Of a stretch of 64,000 nucleotides of DNA, positions 50,610 through 59,562 are shown one piece after another. A program made the translations under genes and the position numbers. The notes under the pieces are model-generated. The model was not told the origin of the DNA and did no database searches. It saw only the letters and a list, made by a program, of their open reading frames with translations. This DNA is from Gammaproteobacteria bacterium 42_54_T18. GTDB taxonomy: Bacteria; Pseudomonadota; Gammaproteobacteria; Pseudomonadales; Ketobacteraceae. The stretch's first letter is position 1. Each line of letters starts with the position of its first letter. The stretch spans positions 1-64,000 of the forward strand of contig MAAL01000110.1 in assembly GCA_002163245.1 (NCBI GenBank). Reading direction: 5' to 3'.

Positions 50610-52673
50610 TTATGATACCCCTTCACTAACCAAGGAGAACGCTGCAGAAGCTACATCAACACCATTTACCTGATCAAAATATACAAATCGATACAACCTT
50701 TCACAGGTGCTTTTCTCACGTAAATCCTGGCAGGCTAAATCAGAGTTATACCATGTTGCTAAATAACGCTCTCGTCCAGCGTGATCTTTGGCTTCTAACA
50801 CACGTAACGCAATATCATAGCCTTGATCATTTACAGCCCTTCCATCCACTACCAGGGGGCTCCAATTATCAGCATTATCGCCACATACCTCGATACGCAG
50901 CAAAGGGATGTTAAAATTTAACTCATTCGAGGGGCGATCAAAAAAATGAAATGACCAGCACTCCTCTTCAGAGTCTGACTTTTGCTGGTAAACAGGTTGG
51001 TTCAACACTGCAACCTGAGTTTTCGTTTTAACGGTGCTAGCAATTGGCTCAAAGTAATGGCAAGTTTTGAAACTTAACTCCTGCTGTAAAGGAAGGTCTG
51101 CAAAATTGCCTTTAATCGTTAGATCCTCAACAATGCTAGCCAGTTTCTCCGCCAAAAATGGTGTTGATTTTGGACCATACAATGTATGACCTCCCTCATA
51201 GAATTGGCGAGCATACTCCTCAGGGGTGACAGTATACCCAGTATAACCATTTGCCAAACTCGTTACGAACACCTGCTTATGCCTTATGTCACTAGCTTCC
51301 AACACAGCATCAACAGACGCAGTGAAACGACGCCCTGCCTCAACGCTAACTTCAAAAGGAAGCGCCAACATGACAAAATCGCCAATGTTAAGTACTTGTA
51401 ATTGCCTCTTATGTGGGAATTCTTTTTTAGGCAAAGCGGCGAACTGCAAATAGGACGCTACCCAGCGCTTATGCCCTTGCTCTCCCTTTGTAAACACAGA
51501 TCGAGCACTACCCGCTCCATGCTTGAATAATGGTGCATTATATAAAAAGGGCGTCTCATTTTCGTACGCACCAGCTGTCAGCGCCGTTCCCAATACTGGC
51601 CTGCTCGCAATCACTCCAGGGTGCTTTTCTGCTTCTTTGTAAAAATCCACCTCCCTTATTGCCGATGCCAAGGAAATAGTTGACTCCAGCTTATTTTCTA
51701 GCGAAGAAAACAATTCCCATGCCTTCTCCGCGATATCACAACCGATACGTCGAGATTCTTTAAAGCCCGCCTGCCCTTTCTTTATGTTTGGAGCGATATC
51801 ACCGTGAGTTCCCTGAAATGCGCCATGCACAGTATCCCAGGGTGTCTCATAATGCCTTTGAATTTTCCATTGCAGCTCTTGACAAATGTAAGCCCATACA
51901 TCGGCGTTATTGAGCTTTTCCGAGGCGGGTACAGTTGTCCCATGGATTGAAAAACATGAAATGGCAGCCTTTGGGTAAAACAAACCATCACCACCTTGCT
52001 GATCAATTCTCACCATAAAAAGACTAGGGTTGATCGCATCATAGATTGTTGTCTTATCGGATTTCCCTGGATTCGTTAAGTAGGGGTCAAGCGCTCTATT
52101 GCGCGTTGCATGCCACACACCTATAGAGCCTGTCGCAATCTTAGCGGGCTTCCTGTCGTGAAACGCGTCCATTACCGAAGCTACTATTTGTGCAACAACA
52201 AAGTCATACAGTTCAGGGTCAAATCCAGGTTTATTAGATGCAAACGCATTATAAAAATCGCTATCGAGTAATTGGCCTGGGCCAGAATGGGTATGAGTAC
52301 AGGTCATACAAAGATTGTTTGACTCGACATTCGTCTTCTCAGCTACCAGCTCAGCAACCTTATCGCGAATAATAGAAGAACCAGCATGCAAATCCGCCTG
52401 AACTATTACAATAGGCTCGCAGCCTTCTTGATCTATGTAAAATGAACGGACTCGTAAGCGCGTTCGAAAGCCATTACCAAAATTGGCCATCGCCGCATAA
52501 CCACCCTTGGGAACACCCGGTCTCGGTGTGATGTCAGCAACGCCAACACCGGCTACCAGCCCTTTTGTATTCGTTTTTACTTTCGAAGCAATACGGCGAA
52601 AAGACAACGTTGTTCTTTCGGGTAAGACAAAATACTTAATACTATCAAACAAGCCTGCTGATGTACTGGCCAT
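50610..52673 (-). CDS. Neutral/alkaline ceramidase-like protein
   Basis: A neutral-ceramidase family amidase of 687 residues. Visible hallmarks are AGVGVADITPRPGVPKGGYA, the zinc-binding CTHTHSGPGQ, SIHGTTVP, GTHGDIAPN, and the nucleophile-region motif ANGYTGYTVTPEEYARQFYE followed by GGHTLYGP. Such enzymes cleave ceramide to sphingosine and fatty acid. No signal peptide is visible (N-terminus MASTSAGLFDSIKYFVLPER), unlike the secreted Pseudomonas enzyme, so its location and substrate are open. A strong GAGGAGG site precedes the ATG. Monocistronic, upstream of the DUF2760-Hsp70 operon on the same strand but 168 bases away. Confidence 0.75.
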   Translation of the reverse strand: MASTSAGLFDSIKYFVLPERTTLSFRRIASKVKTNTKGLVAGVGVADITPRPGVPKGGYAAMANFGNGFRTRLRVRSFYIDQEGCEPIVIVQADLHAGSSIIRDKVAELVAEKTNVESNNLCMTCTHTHSGPGQLLDSDFYNAFASNKPGFDPELYDFVVAQIVASVMDAFHDRKPAKIATGSIGVWHATRNRALDPYLTNPGKSDKTTIYDAINPSLFMVRIDQQGGDGLFYPKAAISCFSIHGTTVPASEKLNNADVWAYICQELQWKIQRHYETPWDTVHGAFQGTHGDIAPNIKKGQAGFKESRRIGCDIAEKAWELFSSLENKLESTISLASAIREVDFYKEAEKHPGVIASRPVLGTALTAGAYENETPFLYNAPLFKHGAGSARSVFTKGEQGHKRWVASYLQFAALPKKEFPHKRQLQVLNIGDFVMLALPFEVSVEAGRRFTASVDAVLEASDIRHKQVFVTSLANGYTGYTVTPEEYARQFYEGGHTLYGPKSTPFLAEKLASIVEDLTIKGNFADLPLQQELSFKTCHYFEPIASTVKTKTQVAVLNQPVYQQKSDSEEECWSFHFFDRPSNELNFNIPLLRIEVCGDNADNWSPLVVDGRAVNDQGYDIALRVLEAKDHAGRERYLATWYNSDLACQDLREKSTCERLYRFVYFDQVNGVDVASAAFSLVSEGVS

Positions 52674-52907
52674 ATATCAGCCCTCCTCAGGTTACATAAA
52701 TCAGCGAAATCCTTACACTCCAGCAGCTTATTCAAGACGTTTCAATGCATCAATACCCTTTTAGGACAGTCCACTGATCATATAGGCATATTTGATATTG
52801 ATATCGATCTAGGCTGAGGACCCATCAACACCAACTACTATCATGCACCTAAATTAGCACATGACTTACCAGCAGCAGAAGTACTGAAATTCGCTTTAAA
52901 ACAAATG

Positions 52908-53369
52908 TTAATCTTTTTTTGGGGCTAACCATTTTCGCTCAATCAACCAATCAACAGCCACACGTCCAGGCCCATACAAAAACAATACTCCAGCCATAAG
53001 CCCCCAAATGATATGATCCTTCTCACCAGCGGGACTTATATCAGCATATGAAATCGCGGCAACAATATTGAGAACAAACAGCGCCAGAACATTTAAGCGA
53101 GTCAGCAATCCAAAAACAAGAAACACAGGGATGGCTAACTCTGCCGCTGTTGACAAATACGCCGCCAATTCGAATGGAATGATCGGCACACTATATTCGT
53201 ATTCAAACAACATTAACGTTGTATCCCATGACTTAATCTTTGTCAGGCCCGATAGAAAAAACACGTTAGCTAACCACAAACGAATGCCGAAAAGAAACAC
53301 GTCTTGCAATGGGTTTATTGCTCGTAATGCACCTGTTGCACCAGAGTGCGCGACTGTCATTATAGACAT
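52908..53369 (-). CDS. DoxX-family membrane protein (BufD-like)
   Basis: A four-helix DoxX-family protein of about 153 residues: FGIRLWLANVFFLSGLTKI, then helices around AYLSTAAELAIPVFLVFGLL, ALFVLNIVAAISYAD and IIWGLMAGVLFLYGPGR. DoxX-like genes commonly end DUF2282/DUF692/DUF2063 clusters, where the product is called BufD or HvfD. I use the ATG at 53369, which has AGGGG seven bases upstream; the preceding gene's stop forms ATGA nearby. It closes the putative bufferin operon. Confidence 0.85.
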   Translation of the reverse strand: MSIMTVAHSGATGALRAINPLQDVFLFGIRLWLANVFFLSGLTKIKSWDTTLMLFEYEYSVPIIPFELAAYLSTAAELAIPVFLVFGLLTRLNVLALFVLNIVAAISYADISPAGEKDHIIWGLMAGVLFLYGPGRVAVDWLIERKWLAPKKD

Positions 53370-53380
53370 AAAAATACCCC

Positions 53381-54178
53381 TCATTTTACTAATGTAAAGC
53401 CGGCTATCAGCCCTGTTTGCATACACCGCCCTAAAATACCAGACAGGTCCGATGCACAGGGCAACGTTGCTATTTCGGAAAACGACTTACCGTCAGTTAC
53501 CGCTTGTAAAAATTCATATTCTTGCTCTGAAAGTACATCAATTCGCATGCCAAATGCTGCATTTCGCCAAACAACAAGACACACAGCTCCATCATCCAAA
53601 TTCACGATCCCATTACCAACATAGTCCTCTTGATTGACTTGCCAAATCTGGTGAATAGGGAATATCGAACGTACCAAGATTGCCGAAGGTGTGGTAACAA
53701 AGTGAATACTACCTTGGTCCACTTCTGCAACAGTGCTTAAATCCGCTATAGAACATATGCCGGCCGCTAGAGTATCAGGTGCATTAAACGCCCTATGCCA
53801 AGACCACTCTAGTGTTACCAAGTCGGCCAAATATTCCAATTCTCTTACTGGTTCAAAGTCTGTAATATAAACAGAGAACTCAGAACCATAGTCACCTAAA
53901 TCAGGGGAATTCGAAGGGTACCTCCTCAAATAGTCTGCAACCATATGCTTAAAAAACATTTCCCCAACCAATTTAACACACACAGGGTAAATGCTAAAAA
54001 GTGCATCTGTAAGGCCTCCTAAAATACTATCTTTGTATATATTCACTGATTGCTCACCTGATAAATTAACCGTAGTTTTTATACGCGCATAAAACTCGCC
54101 ATTTTCTGGCGATTGTGAATCAAAAACTGTTTTATAAAACAACCGTTGCAACTCTAGAAGCGACATACCTTTATTCAT
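53381..54178 (-). CDS. DUF2063 protein, BufC/HvfC-like
   Basis: The DUF2063 partner of DUF692 enzymes, 265 residues. The N-terminal helical domain reads LLELQRLFYKTVFD, DALFSIYPVCVKLVGEMFF and PDLGDYGSEFSVYITDF, and the middle YLADLVTLEWSWHRAF is typical. In related systems this protein recruits the precursor peptide to the DUF692 enzyme. Its ATG lies two bases after the DUF692 gene stop. Confidence 0.85.
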   Translation of the reverse strand: MNKGMSLLELQRLFYKTVFDSQSPENGEFYARIKTTVNLSGEQSVNIYKDSILGGLTDALFSIYPVCVKLVGEMFFKHMVADYLRRYPSNSPDLGDYGSEFSVYITDFEPVRELEYLADLVTLEWSWHRAFNAPDTLAAGICSIADLSTVAEVDQGSIHFVTTPSAILVRSIFPIHQIWQVNQEDYVGNGIVNLDDGAVCLVVWRNAAFGMRIDVLSEQEYEFLQAVTDGKSFSEIATLPCASDLSGILGRCMQTGLIAGFTLVK

Positions 54179-54180
54179 CG

Positions 54181-55020
54181 CTATGCAACCTCATCCAAAA
54201 ACATTTGCGCTTTTTTTGACTCACCTAATAAAACATCAAAATCTGGAACATCGGTGTCCCACTCAATTAACGTGGGTATGGCACCAAACATCTCAAGCGT
54301 TTCTTGATAAAGCCTCCAAACAGGGTCTCGTACGGTATAACCGTGAGTATCGAAAAGATAATCACCTTTGTTTTCATAGCCCGCCAAGTGAATTTCTTTG
54401 ATTCTGTCTTTTGGTAAAGCTGCCAGATATTCTGATGCAGAAAAACTGTTATTTTGCGCGCTCACATACAAATTATTCACATCTAGCAACAATTGACAGC
54501 CAGTTTGCTCTAACACTCCCCCTACAAATTCTTGCTCACTCATTTCGGAAAAATTGAACATTAAATAGGATGAAGGATTCTCAACCAATAGTGTTCGCCC
54601 CAATATGTCCTGGGCCTGAGAGATTTTATCTATAATGTTTTTCTGAGCTTCAAGAGTATAAGGAAGAGGTAACAAATCATGTGTATATTGACCATCAATG
54701 GAAACCCAAGCGATATGATCCGAAACATAAGTCGGCTCCAAACGATCAGCAAGGCTCTTTAATCTAGCCATATAATCTACATTCAAAGCATCAGCAGAAC
54801 CCAAAGACATACCAACACCGTGCAACGTTATCGGATACAAATCTCGAATAGCTTCTGCCCGCACTATCGGCAACCCACCCTCCCCCATGTAGTTATCACT
54901 CAATAGCTCAAACCATGGCACACTAGGATTCGTTTCAAAAATATGTTGATAGTGGCCTGAACGTAAGCCAAGGCCTGCCCCAGCAATACCAGATACCGTT
55001 GAAAATCGTTTGTCTGTCAT
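54181..55020 (-). CDS. DUF692 multinuclear iron enzyme, BufB/HvfB-like
   Basis: A TIM-barrel MNIO-family enzyme of about 279 residues, expected to oxidise Cys residues of the DUF2282 precursor using a mixed-valent iron cluster. Metal-ligand regions are seen in ITLHGVGMSLG, TYVSDHIAW, LLVENPSSYL, LLLDVNNLYVSAQNN, EIHLAGYEN and DTHGYTV; LIEWDTDVPDFDVLLGES closes the fold. I start at the ATG at 55020; an upstream TTG at 55056 adds hydrophobic residues without homology and has no ribosome-binding site. Confidence 0.88.
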   Translation of the reverse strand: MTDKRFSTVSGIAGAGLGLRSGHYQHIFETNPSVPWFELLSDNYMGEGGLPIVRAEAIRDLYPITLHGVGMSLGSADALNVDYMARLKSLADRLEPTYVSDHIAWVSIDGQYTHDLLPLPYTLEAQKNIIDKISQAQDILGRTLLVENPSSYLMFNFSEMSEQEFVGGVLEQTGCQLLLDVNNLYVSAQNNSFSASEYLAALPKDRIKEIHLAGYENKGDYLFDTHGYTVRDPVWRLYQETLEMFGAIPTLIEWDTDVPDFDVLLGESKKAQMFLDEVA

Positions 55021-55048
55021 AGATATACCGCAAAGAAACACAAAGAAA

Positions 55049-55072
55049 CCAGCCAAGAGGAACCTTGACTGG
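55049..55072 (-). terminator. Attenuator hairpin after bufferin precursor gene
   Basis: Minus-strand stem CCAGTCAAG/CTTGGCTGG (nine pairs, one of them T-G) with loop GTTCCT is followed by the T-rich TTTCTTTGTGTTTCTTT, just before the DUF692 gene start. It resembles a leaky terminator that would favour precursor mRNA over enzyme mRNA. Confidence 0.6.
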
Positions 55073-55090
55073 CAGCACGACAGCTAATGC

Positions 55091-55351
55091 TTAGCCTTTC
55101 ACTTTTCCACCAACGATTTTATTACATGTACCTTCTGGTACATAAACCCACTCTTCTGCATCACCGTCAGCTTTCGATTGTCCAGCACAACTATGCTTAC
55201 TAGTTCCGCAATCATTCATACCAGCTTTAGCAACACCTTGGCATTTTTCAAACCCAGGCTTGCCAGCAAGTGCGCTACTTGAAACTGACGCCAAACCTAA
55301 CGCTAATGCACCCGCTAAAGCTGTATTCATAATGGTCTTAGTATCTTTCAT
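55091..55351 (-). CDS. DUF2282 bufferin-type RiPP precursor (BufA1-like)
   Basis: An 86-residue exported precursor peptide. A signal peptide (about 1-29, ending SSSALAG) is followed by a small mature part with four Cys at 37, 48, 55 and 76, in [26 protein letters not shown] and [14 protein letters not shown]. This matches DUF2282 proteins now called bufferins, whose Cys residues are modified by DUF692 enzymes and which bind copper in the periplasm. GAAGGG upstream supports the ATG. First gene of the DUF2282-DUF692-DUF2063-DoxX operon. No sigma factor or copper regulator is beside it. Confidence 0.88.
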   Translation of the reverse strand: MKDTKTIMNTALAGALALGLASVSSSALAGKPGFEKCQGVAKAGMNDCGTSKHSCAGQSKADGDAEEWVYVPEGTCNKIVGGKVKG

Positions 55352-55401
55352 CGTCTTACCCTTCTCTTTGATATTTATCGAATTTATTTTAATTGCGAAA
55401 T

Positions 55402-55431
55402 TATTTAGGCAGCTAATATCGTTGCCGTCAA
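55402..55431 (-). promoter_or_regulatory. Candidate promoter of the bufferin operon
   Basis: TTGACG (-35) and TAAATA (-10) are spaced 18 bases, about 50 bases upstream of the precursor ATG. It looks like an ordinary sigma-70 promoter rather than an ECF one, though an ECF site cannot be excluded by eye. Confidence 0.4.
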
Positions 55432-55605
55432 CCGTTAGACGCTAAAAAGCTAAAAACATTACAAAAACTTGAAAAAAAATTACTCCCCTCTCTTTCTTAA
55501 CCAAAATACACGCCAAGCACCAAAATTATCACAGATAATACTCTCCAATACTCAGCCAACGTTTTTTACTCTACACTTAATTCTGTATACCAAAAGGAAC
55601 GTCTC

Positions 55606-56310
55606 ATGGAAACCGAAACACGAACATTCGACTATAAGATATTCTTTAAATCCTCAGAATATCAGTTCGACTATTCAGTAACAATATCCAACGACAACTA
55701 CCAACACCCTCCCCCTGTCAAAGAACAGCCGGAATGGTGTGCATTGGAGTACAAAAAATGCCCAAACTGTACGCTTAGCAGTATTTGGCACCCACAATGC
55801 CCCTTAGCTTTGCGACTCATCCCTTTTGTTGAACTTCCCTCCTGCAACTCTTATGACGAAGTTCACGCCGAGGTCGAATTCGACGGAATGAAAACCACGT
55901 ACGACACATCAGCTCAAGAAGCCTTTAGTTCATTGATTGGACTTGTAATGGCCACGAGCGGATGCCCACATACCGAATTTTTCAAACCCATGGCGTGGTA
56001 TCACCGCCCTTTTTCAGGCCCCGATGAAACTATGTATAGGGCCTGTACAACTTACCTCTTCTCTCACTTTGTTCACCAAGGCGACTCTCAACAAACTCTT
56101 TCGTTTGATTTCCTCAAAGTGGTTTATCAGAACATTCACACTATTAACGTACACATAGCCTCAAGAATAAGAAACTACCTAGAAACAGATTCAGCTATAA
56201 ACGCCATCGTATTGCTCGATCTAATTACCAAAGACTTGCCTATCGCGATCGACGAAGACCTAGATGAATTGAAAAAAATGTTTAGCTGCCACGAACAAAT
56301 TTACAAATAG
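55606..56310 (+). CDS. Unknown protein with zinc-ribbon-like Cys cluster (DUF6901-like)
   Basis: A soluble 234-residue protein that I tentatively link to DUF6901. The N-terminal half has a metal-ligand-like cluster: Cys45, Cys52, Cys55, His62 and Cys65 (YKKCPNCTLSSIWHPQCPLA). The middle contains SLIGLVMATSGCPHTEFFKPMAWYHRPFS, with more Cys and His, and the C-terminus is helical and acidic. A good AAGGAAC site precedes the ATG. It is divergent from the bufferin operon and ends at a bidirectional terminator. Function unknown; a metal-binding regulatory or structural role is inference only. Confidence 0.7.
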   Translation: METETRTFDYKIFFKSSEYQFDYSVTISNDNYQHPPPVKEQPEWCALEYKKCPNCTLSSIWHPQCPLALRLIPFVELPSCNSYDEVHAEVEFDGMKTTYDTSAQEAFSSLIGLVMATSGCPHTEFFKPMAWYHRPFSGPDETMYRACTTYLFSHFVHQGDSQQTLSFDFLKVVYQNIHTINVHIASRIRNYLETDSAINAIVLLDLITKDLPIAIDEDLDELKKMFSCHEQIYK

Positions 56311-56356
56311 TCATGCCCCATTACTGCCGTGATGCGATGTCAGTAACGCTAAATTT

Positions 56357-56395
56357 CAGGCATAAAAAAGCCGAGCTAAAAGCTCGGCTTTTTTA
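56357..56395. terminator. Bidirectional terminator before tRNA-Glu
   Basis: AAGCCGAGCT/AGCTCGGCTT arms flanked by A6 and T6 work on both strands, for the Cys-rich gene and for the gltX-tRNA transcript. It carries the shared CAGGCATAAAAAA flank. Confidence 0.93.
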
Positions 56396-56403
56396 TTGAA
56401 TAG

Positions 56404-56479
56404 TGGCGTCCCCAGGGGGACTCGAACCCCCGTTACTGCCGTGAAAGGGCAGTGTCCTAGGCCACTAGACGATGGGGAC
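56404..56479 (-). tRNA. tRNA-Glu (UUC)
   Basis: A 76-base tRNA with encoded CCA. Acceptor stem GTCCCCA/TGGGGAC with discriminator G; anticodon loop CTTTCAC (anticodon TTC). Downstream of tRNA-Ala and gltX on the same strand. Confidence 0.96.
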
Positions 56480-56493
56480 GCAAAATCGAAATT

Positions 56494-56569
56494 TGGTGGA
56501 GCCTAGCGGGATCGAACCGCTGACCTCAACACTGCCAGTGTTGCGCTCTCCCAGCTGAGCTAAGGCCCC
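56494..56569 (-). tRNA. tRNA-Ala (GGC)
   Basis: A 76-base tRNA with encoded CCA. Acceptor stem GGGGCCT/AGGCTCC with discriminator A; anticodon loop CTGGCAG (anticodon GGC). The third acceptor pair is G-T, as in the alanine identity element position. Fourteen bases before tRNA-Glu. Confidence 0.95.
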
Positions 56570-56712
56570 AAACTTCGATAAAAGTCCACGTCATCAGACG
56601 TGTTTCTTGTAGCAACAACATTTAGCTAGGACACTAAACGCCATGTCTCTACAAGAGATGCGCATATTATGGATAAACCCCTTATATGTCAACAACCTAA
56701 TACAAAAACCGA

Positions 56713-58191
56713 CTATAAATTTCTAAATTCTTTCTCCAGCCGCTTCATTTCCTTCTTAGAAGGGCCTCCAACAACGTTTAATCCCGCCCGTAATCGCGCA
56801 CGCGTCATATCTGGCCCTAAAATATCCATCGCGTCCATGATAGATGGGGCTGATTGTTTTCCTGAAACTGCGACAAACACGGGGATCATAAAGTCTCGCA
56901 TTTTTATCTCTAACGATTCAGACAATGAGAATAGGTCTTTCTGGATGTTATCTAACGTCCACTCTCTCTGCGCTTCAAGCCGCCACAGGGAGAATTGAAG
57001 GATTTTCCGAACCTGCTCAACCTCAAGCTTCTTATACTCAAAACTATCTGCTGTAACGTCAGGCATACCTTCTAAGAAAAAAGATGCCAACGGCGCTGCG
57101 TCACTCAGCACATTAATACGCTTCTGTATAAGAGGCAGTACTTTACCAAGGTAACTTTGGTTAACAGCCCAAGTCACAAAACGCTCTGCCAAGTCATCAA
57201 CGGATAAATCTTCACGTATCCACAGACCGTTCAACCAACTCAGCTTATCAACATCAAACACCGGCCCGCCAAGAGATACCCGTTCAATATCAAATACCTC
57301 AATCATTTCAGTGACGCTGAACTTCTCCCTCTCATCAGGCATTGACCACCCCATACGCCCCAGATAATTCACAACCGCTTCTGGTAAAAAACCCATTCTT
57401 TCGTAGTAATTAATACTTGTTGGGTTTTTTCGTTTACTAAGCTTGCTTTTATCAGGGTTGCGCAGTAACGGCATGTGGCATAACACAGGCATATCCCAAC
57501 CAAGGTATTTATACAAAAGCTGATGCTTCGGAGCTGAATTAATCCATTCTTCACCTCGAATAACGTGCGTGATCGCCATCAAATGATCGTCAACAACATT
57601 TGCAAGGTGATAGGTTGGCAACCCGTCTGCCTTCATCAAAACTTGCATGTCAATTTGTGACCATTCAATTTCAATAGTCCCACGCAACATATCATCAAAA
57701 GAGCAAACGCCCTCTTCTGGGATTTTCATTCGTACTACGTAGGGCTCACCAGCATCAAGCTTTACCTGGATTTCATCTTCACTCAGCAACAAGCTACGCC
57801 CGTCGTATTTAGGCGTCTCGCCATTAGCCATTTGCTGCTTACGCATCTCATCAAGCTCTTCAGATGTAGCAAAGCAGTAAAACGCATTACCTTCATCTAA
57901 TAATTGCTGAATGTACTTTGCATAAATATCGCTGCGCTCACTCTGACGATACGGGCCGTACTCACCACCAACATCAGGTCCCTCATCCCACTGTAACCCC
58001 AGCCAGCTAAGCGAATCTAAAATGGATTGCTCTGACTCCGCTGTACTACGCACTTGATCAGTATCTTCAATGCGAAGAACAAACTGCCCCCCATGCTTTT
58101 TGGCAAACGCCATATTAAATAAAGCAATATATGCAGTGCCAACATGAGGGTCGCCCGTTGGCGAAGGGGCAATTCGGGTACGTACAGTCAT
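56713..58191 (-). CDS. gltX: Glutamyl-tRNA synthetase
   Basis: A class I synthetase of about 492 residues that charges tRNA-Glu. The HIGH-type motif is [13 protein letters not shown], and the KMSKS-type motif is [12 protein letters not shown]. The anticodon-binding helical domain fills the C-terminus. I start at the ATG at 58191 ([13 protein letters not shown]); the open frame to 58266 is not conserved. It is followed on the same strand by tRNA-Ala and then tRNA-Glu, its substrate. Confidence 0.97.
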   Translation of the reverse strand: MTVRTRIAPSPTGDPHVGTAYIALFNMAFAKKHGGQFVLRIEDTDQVRSTAESEQSILDSLSWLGLQWDEGPDVGGEYGPYRQSERSDIYAKYIQQLLDEGNAFYCFATSEELDEMRKQQMANGETPKYDGRSLLLSEDEIQVKLDAGEPYVVRMKIPEEGVCSFDDMLRGTIEIEWSQIDMQVLMKADGLPTYHLANVVDDHLMAITHVIRGEEWINSAPKHQLLYKYLGWDMPVLCHMPLLRNPDKSKLSKRKNPTSINYYERMGFLPEAVVNYLGRMGWSMPDEREKFSVTEMIEVFDIERVSLGGPVFDVDKLSWLNGLWIREDLSVDDLAERFVTWAVNQSYLGKVLPLIQKRINVLSDAAPLASFFLEGMPDVTADSFEYKKLEVEQVRKILQFSLWRLEAQREWTLDNIQKDLFSLSESLEIKMRDFMIPVFVAVSGKQSAPSIMDAMDILGPDMTRARLRAGLNVVGGPSKKEMKRLEKEFRNL

Positions 58192-58369
58192 TACAACAAC
58201 CTTAATTGATGAGAGATATTGGAAATCTTTGGGTAAATAAAGGCGGCAATTATAACCATGCACCAACCAAGATGCATTATTTCAAGACGTTAAAGCTCTT
58301 AAAGAGGTAAATTAAGGGAAGGCAAGGGGCTAAAATCAAGGGAATATAAAGCCACAGACCTTAAACGAC

Positions 58370-58394
58370 AAAAAGAGCCTAACAGACCCTTTTT
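58370..58394 (-). terminator. Terminator after the PilJ-like gene
   Basis: Minus-strand AAAAAGGGTCT/AGGCTCTTTTT arms, with two wobble pairs and loop GTT, carry five T at the 3' end of the stem. It begins about 20 bases after the stop codon. Confidence 0.65.
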
Positions 58395-58415
58395 GCCCTA
58401 TAGACAATTATAAAA

Positions 58416-59276
58416 TTAGTCTGAGAAGTCAGCACCAACGGTAGAAGCTAAGCCAGGCACTTCAATCTGACCGTAATGTAAGGAATCCTGCGTTTTATTG
58501 GCAGCATAAAGGTTAGCTATCTTGTTTGAGCGTTGCATCATGGTATCAACAGTAACTGCAATAACATGAGGAAGGTATTGCCCGGAATTAAATTTTTTCA
58601 AACTCATTTTTGCGTATTCCCATTGGTTTGATAAACGGGCAATATTGTCGCCAATCTCTTTAGTATTTTCGCTGTAGGACAATAGCTCTTGTAGACCCTT
58701 CTCGTAGGCTCTTAATGTGAAATTTAATTCACTAATAACCCACTCATTTTTTAGCCCGTAAAAGTGAGCAGCATAAAACATTCCAATACGCTCAGACAAC
58801 ATGCTCTGCTGGCTTGAAGTATCCACCAGATGCCTTATTTGCTCTTCTGCATAAACCTTCCACCGTCTAACAATAGCATCGGTATGATAAAGCAAGTCAT
58901 CGGACTCCTCCATCACCACCAGGGCAACCTCCTTAGACGGAGCCTTTAACGAAGCAGCCTTAAACTGTTCCCATTCCACTTTGATGAATCGTAACCGCTC
59001 ACTAATGTCATGATTTGGGGAATTACTTTGCAGCGTTTTCAATACCACTTCGTATTCCTTAATCGAGTCCATTAACTGGGATTTCGACTTTTGATAGTCT
59101 ATCCCCGCGGCAACCAACATATGAGATTTTGCTATGCGCATAACGAGCGTACGTTGCCACGCCGCTTGACTGATTGCTTCAAGCTCAGATATCGCCGTGG
59201 TGCTGGCGACAGAGGTTTGAATTAGCATCCCGGCGATCAAAAACAATACGGCTTGGCGGTAACGAACAAAATCCAT
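58416..59276 (-). CDS. Exported PilJ/NarX-type sensor-domain protein
   Basis: An exported or membrane-anchored protein of 286 residues with an N-terminal signal (hydrophobic AVLFLIAGMLIQTSVAS). It contains two copies of the helical type IV pili methyl-accepting chemotaxis N-terminal domain (PF13675-like): copy 1 near AISQAAWQRTLVMRIAKSHM, copy 2 near SSQQSMLSERIGMFYAAHFY. In PilJ and NarX this domain is the periplasmic sensor, but here no HAMP, methyl-acceptor or kinase part follows. AAGAGGA precedes the ATG. No pil genes are nearby. It could be a stand-alone periplasmic sensor or ligand-binding protein. Confidence 0.78.
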   Translation of the reverse strand: MDFVRYRQAVLFLIAGMLIQTSVASTTAISELEAISQAAWQRTLVMRIAKSHMLVAAGIDYQKSKSQLMDSIKEYEVVLKTLQSNSPNHDISERLRFIKVEWEQFKAASLKAPSKEVALVVMEESDDLLYHTDAIVRRWKVYAEEQIRHLVDTSSQQSMLSERIGMFYAAHFYGLKNEWVISELNFTLRAYEKGLQELLSYSENTKEIGDNIARLSNQWEYAKMSLKKFNSGQYLPHVIAVTVDTMMQRSNKIANLYAANKTQDSLHYGQIEVPGLASTVGADFSD

Positions 59277-59493
59277 CTTTACATCCTCTTACAAAGTAAC
59301 AGTTTGTTAACGTAAGTGAAGTGTAGAAGGAAATTATTAGCCGAGGGGATTATTTTTGGCGTGTTGTGAATTAAATCATGTTTATTTATCAAACAAAATC
59401 AGGCTAGGCTATTGATAGAAACTGAGGCTATAACTAGGTCCAAGCTAGGCCATAAAGCAACTAACAGGCCTTAGCTTTTAAGGGGGTAGAGAT

Positions 59494-59531
59494 AAAAAAA
59501 GGACAGTACCGCGTGGGTACCATCCTTTTTA
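59494..59531 (-). terminator. Terminator after the beta-helix/cytochrome gene
   Basis: AAAAAGGA and GTACC-type arms with a two-base internal mismatch form a hairpin read on the minus strand, ending in seven T, about 30 bases after the stop codon at 59563. Confidence 0.75.
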
Positions 59532-59562
59532 ATTACATATACCTTTTTAAACCTGCAATTAT

